Shown one piece after another: positions 1-5,710 of a stretch of 10,382 nt of DNA. This DNA is from STD2-77 sp964503935. GTDB lineage: Bacteria; Patescibacteriota; Minisyncoccia; JAHIHE01; JAGLIN01. The position numbers and the translations under genes were made by a program. The notes beneath the pieces were generated by a model, which was not told the origin of the DNA, did not search any database, and worked only from the letters and a program-made list of their open reading frames with translations. The stretch's first letter is position 1, and each line of letters starts with the position of its first letter. The stretch lies in NCBI GenBank assembly GCA_964503935.1, contig CAZDCJ010000036.1:1-10382 (forward strand). The letters are read 5' to 3'.

Positions 1-78
1 AGAAGACGCTGGCGATGCTGGAAGGATAATAATTATGGATTGTCGTTATGAGGAAGCATTAGGAGAAGTGTAAGCTGC

Positions 79-101
79 TGTCATTGCGAAGGGCGGAGAG
101 C
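79..101 (+). repeat. TGTCATTGCGA-type half repeat
   Basis: The stretch begins TGTCATTGCGAAGGGCGGAG and resembles the better copy at 7134 (TGTCATCGCGAGGAGCGAAG). It lies just before the larger element at 110. No second arm is visible, so it looks like a decayed half copy. Nothing else is recognisable between 1 and 109. Confidence 0.45.
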
Positions 102-109
102 TTTTGTAT

Positions 110-412
110 TGTCATGCTGAACTTGTTTCAGCATCCGCGATATATCGGATTAAGCCTATCCATATGGCTAAGACATATTATATTTATAGAATGACTAATA
201 TAAGGTTTTACGGAAAAGTATAATCTTAGCAAATTAGTGTATTATGAGCATACTACTGATATAAATGCCACTCTTGAGAGAGAAAAGCAACTCAAAAGAT
301 GGCATCGGCAGTGGAAGATAAATCTGGTTCGTGAGAAGAATCCAGAGTTTGATGACTTAAATATTAATTAGCCGCAATAAGACGTAGATCCTGAAACAAG
401 TTCAGGATGACA
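110..412. mobile_element. TGTCAT-ended palindromic element carrying a GIY-YIG gene remnant
   Basis: The left arm starts TGTCATGCTGAACTTGTTTC at 110. The right arm, GATCCTGAAACAAGTTCAGG followed by ATGACA, ends at 412 and is the inverted counterpart of the left arm. An element with the same two arms but only about 50 bases between them lies at 10023-10127. Here the arms are 303 bases apart end to end and enclose a broken GIY-YIG nuclease gene. I infer that the nuclease gene is cargo of, or inserted into, this repeat type. It could instead be chance insertion of a gene between two separate half repeats. Confidence 0.55.
164..371 (+). pseudogene. GIY-YIG endonuclease remnant, internally deleted and frameshifted
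   Basis: From the ATG at 164 the sequence reads MAKTYYIYRMTN, the usual N-terminus of small single-domain GIY-YIG nucleases (UvrC N-terminal-like, usually about 85-100 residues). That frame stops within 20 codons. From about 204 another forward frame reads GFTEKYNLSKLVYYEH, then LEREKQLKRWHRQWKI, and ends NPEFDDLNIN with TAG at 369-371. This is the standard C-terminal half of the same family. The middle is missing: the second strand of the GIY-YIG core, the catalytic Arg helix and the tyrosine-histidine region, roughly 25-30 residues. The gene is therefore dead. Intact relatives cut DNA, but the role of these small proteins is not well defined. The remnant sits inside the inverted-repeat element at 110-412. 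Confidence 0.8.
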
Positions 413-436
413 CTATTTGGAGATTATTATTGAAAA

Positions 437-465
437 TATAAAAACAAGGCTCTCTCGGCCTTGTT
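437..465 (-). terminator. Intrinsic terminator of the ABC-F gene
   Basis: On the minus strand AACAAGGC pairs with GCCTTGTT around a 7-base loop (443-465), followed by TTTATATTTT. It starts ten bases after the TAA of the ABC-F gene. Confidence 0.75.
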
Positions 466-474
466 CTTATGATC

Positions 475-2091
<1,617 letters not shown>

Positions 2092-2112
2092 TGCTTTTGC
2101 ATTATTTCCATT

Positions 2113-2192
2113 AAAAAAGAGGCTGTCTGAAGGTGCAGTGCCTTATTTTTTCCATAAATAGGCAGGATGCACCTCAAACTAAGTCCCTTTTT
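2113..2192 (-). terminator. Long leader hairpin with U-tract before the ABC-F gene (possible attenuator)
   Basis: On the minus strand AAAAAGGGACT (2192-2182) pairs with AGCCTCTTTTT (2124-2114, one mismatch), GTTTG pairs with CAGAC, AGGTGCA with TGCACCT, and TGCC with GGCA. The 3' arm ends in six T (2118-2113). The structure looks like an intrinsic terminator. It lies only about 21 bases before the ABC-F ATG, and its 5' arm includes the last codons and stop of the small ORF at 2179-2259. It could be an attenuator for the ABC-F gene or just the terminator of the small ORF. Confidence 0.55.
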
Positions 2193-2259
2193 CGTAGCTT
2201 ACCAGCTTGTCCATGATATTCTCTTGGAAATATGAATTGTTGGCAATCTGTCTTTTCAT
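2179..2259 (-). CDS. Short ORF in the ABC-F leader (possible leader peptide or gene remnant)
   Basis: A 26-codon ORF from ATG at 2259 to TAG at 2179, beginning MKRQIANNSYFQENI and ending SYEKGT. The same frame is open for ten codons upstream (DYFQKFFIRY), back to a TAA. The ATG is about 20 bases downstream of the predicted start of transcription from the promoter at 2287-2315. No convincing SD is visible. The last codons form the 5' base of the hairpin at 2113-2192, so a translating ribosome would be expected to open it. That arrangement is known for leader peptides of some ABC-F resistance genes. The alternative is the tail of a decayed gene; the residue pattern is protein-like, but I do not recognise it. 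Confidence 0.35.
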   Translation of the reverse strand: MKRQIANNSYFQENIMDKLVSYEKGT

Positions 2260-2286
2260 GTATCTGATAAAAAACTTCTGGAAATA

Positions 2287-2315
2287 ATCTTACCACCAAA
2301 TCGGCATTTTGTCAA
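2287..2315 (-). promoter_or_regulatory. Sigma-70-type promoter for the ABC-F leader
   Basis: Minus strand: -35 TTGACA (2315-2310), 17-base spacer, -10 TAAGAT (2292-2287). The predicted start is near 2280, giving a leader of about 190 bases before the ABC-F ATG. A second possible promoter, CAGACA (2129-2124) with 17 bases then AATAAT (2106-2101), would give a nearly leaderless ABC-F message. Confidence 0.55.
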
Positions 2316-2334
2316 AAGGAGATTTTCGGGAGAT

Positions 2335-2369
2335 AAAAAAGCGGGGAAGAAATCGTTTTCTTTCCCCTT
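2335..2369 (-). terminator. Intrinsic terminator after the exported lipoprotein gene
   Basis: Minus strand: GGGGAAAGAAA pairs with TTTCTTCCCC (one bulged A) around a 4-base loop, followed by GCTTTTTTA. It lies 28 bases past the TAA at 2397. Confidence 0.8.
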
Positions 2370-2396
2370 GAATTTCGATCATTTTGTATCGGTCTT

Positions 2397-2789
2397 TTAT
2401 GCCACTACTACGCTGCTGCCGGCGGAGGCGCTGCCGGGACCTCGTACGGTCGCTGTGGCAATCGTTCCCACATGGCTTCCATCCACGTAGGTGAAGGAAT
2501 CCGTATCGGAAAGATGGCCGTCTGCGTTTGCGGCGGATCCGGCGAGGAAATCGCCATCGTCTGAAAAGGCCCGAGTCTCGCTTCTCACTCTCCCATCCAA
2601 AGCAGTCGCGCTGGTCAAGATGGCTTTATGATGCTCACCCCAGAATGTGGAAAAATGAAGGAGCCCGTCGTTTCCGGATCCTTCTGCCAATCCGGCCAGC
2701 TTGGTGTCGCATCCTACCAGGGCGGTACTTGAAAATGCGCATACTAAGAAAATCGCTAACACCGATCCTGCTATATTTTTTCGTGTCAT
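2397..2789 (-). CDS. Small predicted lipoprotein, unknown function
   Basis: A 130-residue protein. The N-terminus MTRKNIAGSV is followed by a hydrophobic stretch and a lipobox, LVGC, ending at Cys27, so it is probably exported and lipid-anchored. The mature part is polar, with many Ser, Ala, Gly and Asp, and has short alternating small-residue stretches such as TSATALDGR and TIATATVRGPGSASAGSS. I recognise no catalytic motif and no known family. The start is supported by an AAGGAAG four bases before the ATG, the clearest SD among the annotated genes. It follows the next exported-protein gene by 46 bases on the same strand with no terminator between, so the two are probably co-transcribed. Composition is similar to the two neighbours at 2836 and 3567, which suggests a family of related surface proteins. 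Confidence 0.75.
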   Translation of the reverse strand: MTRKNIAGSVLAIFLVCAFSSTALVGCDTKLAGLAEGSGNDGLLHFSTFWGEHHKAILTSATALDGRVRSETRAFSDDGDFLAGSAANADGHLSDTDSFTYVDGSHVGTIATATVRGPGSASAGSSVVVA

Positions 2790-2835
2790 GACACTTCCTT
2801 CGTTTTATTTTTTTGCTTTTGTTCCAGATCGTTCC

Positions 2836-3300
2836 TTATGTGTGACTGGAAGAGACTGATACTGAGGTTGCTCCTCCGGCGCTGGCGATAGATCCCGAAG
2901 CGCTCGTTATCCAGTTTCCGCTGGCGCCGGAAGAGGTGGACGCATAGACTCGACTGCCTTCCGCATAGGCGCTGGTGACCGTAGCTGTCGCATACGGATC
3001 GGCATAGGCATAGGAATATGTTTCAGTCTTGTCTCCGGTGGCGTAAGCGCTGGAACTGGCTATATTGTTGCCGCTCTGGGCAGAAGCCGAGGTCGTCGAA
3101 TACGAATCCGTTCCGGCAGAGCTTGCCTGGGCGATCGCGCGGGCGTAGTCTCCATCGGAATAGACGGAGGTTCCCGTGCGGGCGATCTGTCCATAGGAGT
3201 GCGCTCCGGCTGTCGATCTTGCATCGTGCGCCGAAGCGATTCCGCCGGTAAGCGAAATCAATATCAGTGCAGCCATTACTATAGCTATAGTTTTTTTCAT
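2836..3300 (-). CDS. Small secreted Ser/Ala/Thr/Tyr-rich protein, unknown function
   Basis: A 154-residue protein with a classical signal peptide: MKKT, a hydrophobic core to about residue 22, and a likely cleavage after ASA at residue 24. The mature 130 residues are low in complexity: mostly Ser, Ala, Thr, Gly and Tyr, with no Cys and almost no Lys. They run in short alternating blocks separated by Gly/Asn/Asp turns, for example SYAYADPYATATVTSAYA and ASTSSGASGNWITSASGS. Such alternation is seen in beta-solenoid and amyloid-like surface proteins, but that structure is only inferred here. It is the first gene of a two-gene unit with the lipoprotein at 2397-2789. No strong SD precedes the ATG. 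A nested palindrome lies 35-63 bases upstream (3335-3363). Confidence 0.75.
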   Translation of the reverse strand: MKKTIAIVMAALILISLTGGIASAHDARSTAGAHSYGQIARTGTSVYSDGDYARAIAQASSAGTDSYSTTSASAQSGNNIASSSAYATGDKTETYSYAYADPYATATVTSAYAEGSRVYASTSSGASGNWITSASGSIASAGGATSVSVSSSHT

Positions 3301-3334
3301 CCGTTATCACTCTCAAGAGAAGTGTTTTTTTATG

Positions 3335-3363
3335 GTGTCCCTATGGCATGCCTTTCAGGACAC
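3335..3363 (-). promoter_or_regulatory. Nested palindrome upstream of the secreted-protein pair
   Basis: GTGTCC (3335-3340) and GGACAC (3358-3363) flank a perfect GGCATGCC palindrome (3345-3352), with spacers of 4 and 5 bases. On the minus strand it overlaps a weak promoter-like pair, CTGAAA, 18 bases, CATAAA. It may be an operator for a dimeric regulator or an RNA hairpin in the leader. Confidence 0.35.
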
Positions 3364-3420
3364 GGAACTTTCCGGAAATCTTCCGGCCGGATCCTTATCC
3401 TGGAATGCGGTATTAATGGC

Positions 3421-3466
3421 ACAAAAAAGAGAGTGGGGAGACTTTTGGTCGTCTCCCCTTGTTTTT
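3421..3466. terminator. Bidirectional intrinsic terminator
   Basis: GGGGAGAC (3435-3442) pairs with GTCTCCCC (3451-3458). It is followed by TTGTTTTT on the plus strand and by a T-rich run (from AAAAAAGAGAGT at 3423) on the minus strand. It most likely ends the gene that runs out of the gap on the minus strand. Confidence 0.75.
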
Positions 3467-3566
3467 NNNNNNNNNNNNNNNNNNNNNNNNNNNNNNNNNN
3501 NNNNNNNNNNNNNNNNNNNNNNNNNNNNNNNNNNNNNNNNNNNNNNNNNNNNNNNNNNNNNNNNNN
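3467..3566. other. Assembly gap of 100 N
   Basis: Exactly 100 N, the usual placeholder for a scaffold gap of unknown length. It removes the C-terminal part of the minus-strand gene starting at 3775. Any reading frame drawn through it is meaningless. Confidence 0.97.
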
Positions 3567-3775
3567 GCATCGAAGCTGCTGGAGTAAGATCCGGCATCAG
3601 CATTTGCTATTGCGACACAACCATCAATGGCCGTGGTTGCGCTTGAACCACTGAATGCGTACTGGCCGCTCGCAAAGGCGTCTGCCATAGACTGTGCGTT
3701 ACCTGCAGCAGAAGCTGCTCCACAGGCAGTCACCAGGAGAAGTGCTGCCACTAAAAGTACTTTTAGTGCTTTCAT
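3567..3775 (-). CDS. Small exported Ala/Ser/Gly-rich protein, C-terminus lost in the gap
   Basis: About 69 residues are visible. MKALKVLLVA begins a hydrophobic signal segment. It ends either at a lipobox-like VTAC (Cys18) or at a signal peptidase I site after ASA (residue 23). The mature part has Ala, Ser and Gly with aromatic residues, for example DAFASGQYAFSGSSATTAID and IANADAGSYSSSFD, much like the two exported proteins downstream. The rest lies inside the N run, and the hairpin at 3435-3458 probably follows its stop codon. No SD is seen. A perfect 20-base palindrome lies in codons 3-9, and a hairpin lies in the leader at 3792-3814. I do not recognise the family. Confidence 0.7.
3749..3768. 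repeat. Perfect 20-base palindrome in the start of an exported-protein gene
   Basis: CACTAAAAGT is followed directly by its reverse complement ACTTTTAGTG. It covers codons 3-9 (ALKVLLV) of the gene starting at 3775. It may act as an RNA hairpin near the start codon, as a DNA site, or be a chance result of codon choice. Confidence 0.5.
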
Positions 3776-3791
3776 TTTTTATCAATCCGTC

Positions 3792-3814
3792 CCGGGAGAA
3801 ATCGTTTTCTCGCG
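3792..3814 (-). promoter_or_regulatory. Hairpin in the leader of the exported-protein gene
   Basis: CCGGGAGAAA pairs with TTTCTCGCGG with one mismatch, 17 bases upstream of the ATG at 3775. The core AGAAATCGTTTTCT occurs again in the terminator at 2335-2369. There is no U-tract, so it is not a terminator. Confidence 0.35.
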
Positions 3815-3894
3815 GTATTTACATTTTGTGCTCTTGTACCATCTTTTTCATCTTTTCATCATTTTCCGGCTTTAGAGCACGGAGCTGGCTGCAA

Positions 3895-3937
3895 CGATCC
3901 GATCCTATCCCGTCCGATCTACCTTTCCCACCCGATC
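3895..3937. repeat. Short CCGATC direct repeats
   Basis: CCGATC occurs at 3899, 3914 and 3932, in a pyrimidine-rich stretch about 120-160 bases upstream of the exported-protein gene. They could be protein-binding sites, but the motif is short. No gene is seen from 3776 to 3983. Confidence 0.25.
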
Positions 3938-3983
3938 TCTACTCTAAATATGTATGAAGCACAAGTTTTTCGCTATTGACGCG

Positions 3984-4143
3984 CTATATGGATGATTTTC
4001 GAAAAAACAAAAAGAAGCATACTCTCGTAATCCGTCATTGCTTCTTAAAACCCTCCTATTGAGTTTTGAAAAACAAAAAAACAAAAAAGAAGCATCGCGT
4101 CCGCAATCTGTATACTGCTTCTTGAAATCCTCCTATATGGATG
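3984..4143. repeat. Two tandem hairpin repeats of about 75 bases
   Basis: Units begin at 3984 and about 4056, with a partial third (CTATATGGATG) at 4133 that matches 3984. Each unit holds AAGAAGCA (4012-4019 and 4087-4094) pairing with TGCTTCTT (4039-4046 and 4116-4123), then CCTCCT. The stems are identical, while the 19-21-base loops differ. On the minus strand each reads AGGAGG, hairpin, then a T-rich run, like an intrinsic terminator. Confidence 0.65.
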
Positions 4144-4210
4144 TACTGCTCAGCGGTCCGAGTCCTCGGATCCTCTGCAATGTCATGCATGACTTACGTC
4201 ATCTAGCATG
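4083..4210 (-). ncRNA. Candidate structured small RNA of about 128 bases
   Basis: A promoter at 4216-4244 would start transcription at 4209-4210. The RNA would begin with a 10-pair hairpin: CATGC, a 3-base bulge, ATGAC, the tetraloop GUAA (GNRA type), GUCAU, GCAUG (4210-4184). A second hairpin follows, TCCGA-GGAC-TCGGA (4170-4157). It would end at the AAGAAGCA/TGCTTCTT hairpin with six U (4088-4083). A second, similar terminator lies behind it at 4046-4012. No convincing protein frame fills this stretch. I recognise no known RNA family. An AGGAGG (4134-4129), five bases before the terminal stem, has no start codon at a suitable distance. Confidence 0.45.
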
Positions 4211-4215
4211 CGTCC

Positions 4216-4244
4216 ATGGTAGCCGATAAATTATTTCCTGTCAA
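4216..4244 (-). promoter_or_regulatory. Sigma-70-type promoter of the candidate small RNA
   Basis: Minus strand: perfect -35 TTGACA (4244-4239), 17-base spacer, -10 TACCAT (4221-4216). The predicted start coincides with the base of the first RNA hairpin. Confidence 0.5.
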
Positions 4245-4341
4245 CCCCCTCCGGGGCAAGATGGGAAGAATGTCTTTCATAATTTCGGCGTCGATGGAAT
4301 ATTTCGCGAAGAATGATTAAAAAAATAGCCGGAGAGAGAAA

Positions 4342-4788
4342 CTATCTCAGTCCGGTGTCGGCAGTGATGCCATCGGGTATCGGCGCCATCATTATCATTT
4401 TGTTGGGGTTTGCACTTGGCGATCCAAGGATGCCGATCCCTACCTTGCCCAGTATCCTGCGAAGGATACTTCCTTGTATTTTTGTGAGACTCCATTTCCC
4501 ACATATGGATTCTATGGGATCTATCGGCTGGTCCGGTCTGCTGTTTCGCCTGCACCACGAGGCGCAGGCGAAGATAGAGAATAGTATTCTCATGGCGTTC
4601 GTGCCCGGCGCGAAATTTTTCGAAAGTATTTCTTTGACGCTTTCGAGATAGAAGTCACGGGATCCGCCGGATCCGTCTATGCCCAAAGTCAGTTCTTTGA
4701 GGACCGATCGGTCGTCTTTAGGGATATCCGCGATGAACATTCTGATGTCGGAAATCCTGTGTGTTTGGATGTCTTCTATAGATGTGAT
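4342..4788 (-). CDS. Doubtful ORF, possibly a decayed gene or one with a non-standard start
   Basis: The frame is open from just after a TAA at 4793-4791 to TAG at 4342. A strong SD (AAAAAGGAGG, ending at 4796) sits seven bases before codon ATC at 4788. The first ATG in frame is 48 bases further on, at 4740, without an SD. The first 65 or so codons look coding (TSIEDIQTHRISDI, then FIADIPKDDRSVLKELTLG). After FAPGTNAM (about 4591) the sequence looks less like protein, and another minus frame is also open (4558-4277), so a frameshift there is possible. The plus strand is open as well (4313-4651). I recognise no family and cannot say which frame is used. The original ATG may have mutated to ATC, silencing the gene. 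The 4-base GGAGG and the promoter at 4818-4846 show that something was expressed here. Confidence 0.35.
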   Translation of the reverse strand: MTSIEDIQTHRISDIRMFIADIPKDDRSVLKELTLGIDGSGGSRDFYLESVKEILSKNFAPGTNAMRILFSIFACASWCRRNSRPDQPIDPIESICGKWSLTKIQGSILRRILGKVGIGILGSPSANPNKMIMMAPIPDGITADTGLR

Positions 4789-4795
4789 GAATTAA

Positions 4796-4846
4796 CCTCC
4801 TTTTTAATCCGTTTTCGAGGATACTCTTCTGAGGAGGATTTGTCAA
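4796..4846 (-). promoter_or_regulatory. Promoter and strong SD in front of the doubtful ORF
   Basis: Minus strand: -35 TTGACA (4846-4841), 17-base spacer, -10 TATCCT (4823-4818), predicted start near 4811, then AAAAAGGAGG (4805-4796). The -35 touches the foot of the efp terminator, so this is a fresh unit behind efp. Confidence 0.55.
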
Positions 4847-4883
4847 TACGAAAAACGCTCCCCGAGAGGGGCGTTTTTCGTAT
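4846..4883 (-). terminator. Strong intrinsic terminator of efp
   Basis: TACGAAAAACG followed by CTCCCC pairs with GGGG then CGTTTTTCGTA around the loop GAGA. The A/T arms give a U-tract in either direction. It lies 12 bases past the efp TAA. Confidence 0.85.
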
Positions 4884-4894
4884 AGCGGGACAGA

Positions 4895-5461
4895 TTACGA
4901 TTCCCGTCTGTCGAACTGGCCGCTCTTGGTCTTGATGACTGCCATGTCGCCTTCTTCGATGAAGAGGGGAGTGGAGACCTTGTAGCCGGTCTCGAGGGTC
5001 ACGATTTTGGAGCCGCCTTGCGCGGTGTCGCCCTTTACTCCCGGCGGGCAGTCCACGACTTTGAGGCTGACTTCGGAAGGAAGGATGACGTCTACCGGAG
5101 TCTCTTCGAACATCAGGATCCTGATTTCCAGCTCTTCCTTCATGTAGTTAGCCGCCTCCTTGAGCTGCTCGCGGCTGAGGGTGAACTGGTCGTAGGTCTC
5201 CTGGTCCATGAAAGAGTATTCGTCCCCGTCGCGGTAGAGAAACTGGGCACGGCGTTCGTTGAGCTGCACGAGATCCACTATGGCGGAGGACTGGAAATTT
5301 TTCTCCAATACTTTGCCATTCAGAAGGTTCTTCATGCTGACCGTTGCCATCGCTTCCCGCTGCTGCTTGGCGCGGAAGGACCGGTCCAGGACTTCGTAAG
5401 GTTCATTTTCGATGAGGATTACGTTTCCTTTCTTGATTTCCCGAAAAGTGATGCTTGCCAT
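4895..5461 (-). CDS. efp: Translation elongation factor P
   Basis: A 188-residue protein with the full EF-P layout: N-terminal KOW-like domain (about 1-62), middle OB domain (about 65-125) and C-terminal OB domain (about 130-185). Hallmarks are NEPYEVLDRSF near residue 20, KNLLNGKVLEKNF at 44, and the C-terminal signature with GYKVSTPLFIEEGD. EF-P binds between the P and E sites and speeds peptide bond formation at polyproline stretches. The tip loop that faces the peptidyl-tRNA is unusual. Where E. coli has KPGKG with the modified Lys34, this protein aligns as AKQQR, so Gln34 takes the place of the modified lysine. The start is set by alignment; only GGAAAA precedes the ATG. The gene is divergent from the baeRF-like gene and has its own promoter with a possible operator at 5509-5545 and a terminator at 4846-4883. 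Confidence 0.95.
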   Translation of the reverse strand: MASITFREIKKGNVILIENEPYEVLDRSFRAKQQREAMATVSMKNLLNGKVLEKNFQSSAIVDLVQLNERRAQFLYRDGDEYSFMDQETYDQFTLSREQLKEAANYMKEELEIRILMFEETPVDVILPSEVSLKVVDCPPGVKGDTAQGGSKIVTLETGYKVSTPLFIEEGDMAVIKTKSGQFDRRES

Positions 5462-5508
5462 TTTTCCGTATTTAAAGGAATTAAAATATCGATCTAAGCG
5501 AGATCAAT

Positions 5509-5545
5509 CTTCCGGTATTGTAACTCCCGGAAGTCCTTTTGTAAA
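5509..5545 (-). promoter_or_regulatory. efp promoter with an inverted repeat around the -10
   Basis: Minus strand: -35 TTTACA (5545-5540), 17-base spacer, -10 TACAAT (5522-5517), predicted start near 5510, leader about 49 bases. CTTCCGG (5509-5515) and CCGGAAG (5527-5533) flank the -10 symmetrically, as a repressor operator would. Confidence 0.6.
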
Positions 5546-5710
5546 GGAAAAGGCGGTGAGCTTCCTGGCGCCGCGCCTCATTTGCCTACTTCCTGCTTTG
5601 ACGATAGAATATGGATATAACCAGTCTGCAACTTGAAAATCTCCTATGTCTCTGCCGCAAAGGACGGCGTAAAAAGCGGTTTATAGATATTTAATTCATA
5701 ATCCAAAAAT

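Noticed and set aside
3..29. Possible end of an upstream gene (KTLAMLEG then TAA)
   Set aside because: Nine codons at the window edge cannot be told from chance; another frame is open to a TAA at 71-73.
2113..2192. Insertion-sequence end, because of GAGGCTGTCTGA near the palindrome
   Set aside because: No transposase frame is present, and the palindrome is better explained as a terminator-like hairpin in a leader.
3413..3566. Reading of the exported-protein frame through the N run to 3413
   Set aside because: The gap length is unknown, and the residues after it are encoded by a terminator hairpin.
3984..4143. CRISPR array
   Set aside because: Only two units, the variable part is the loop of a hairpin, and no cas genes are present.
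4090..4192. Minus-strand ORF from ATG at 4186 (MHDIAEDPRTRTAEQYIH)
   Set aside because: It has no SD and ends in a run of Phe made by the terminator U-tract; the structured RNA explains the region better.
4038..4229. Plus-strand ORF of 63 codons
   Set aside because: It crosses the tandem hairpin repeats and the candidate RNA; the residues are Lys-rich by-products of the A-tracts.
4313..4651. Plus-strand ORF with a hydrophobic stretch (GAIIIILLGFALG)
   Set aside because: It has no SD or promoter and lies opposite a frame that has both; it could still be real, but I see no support.
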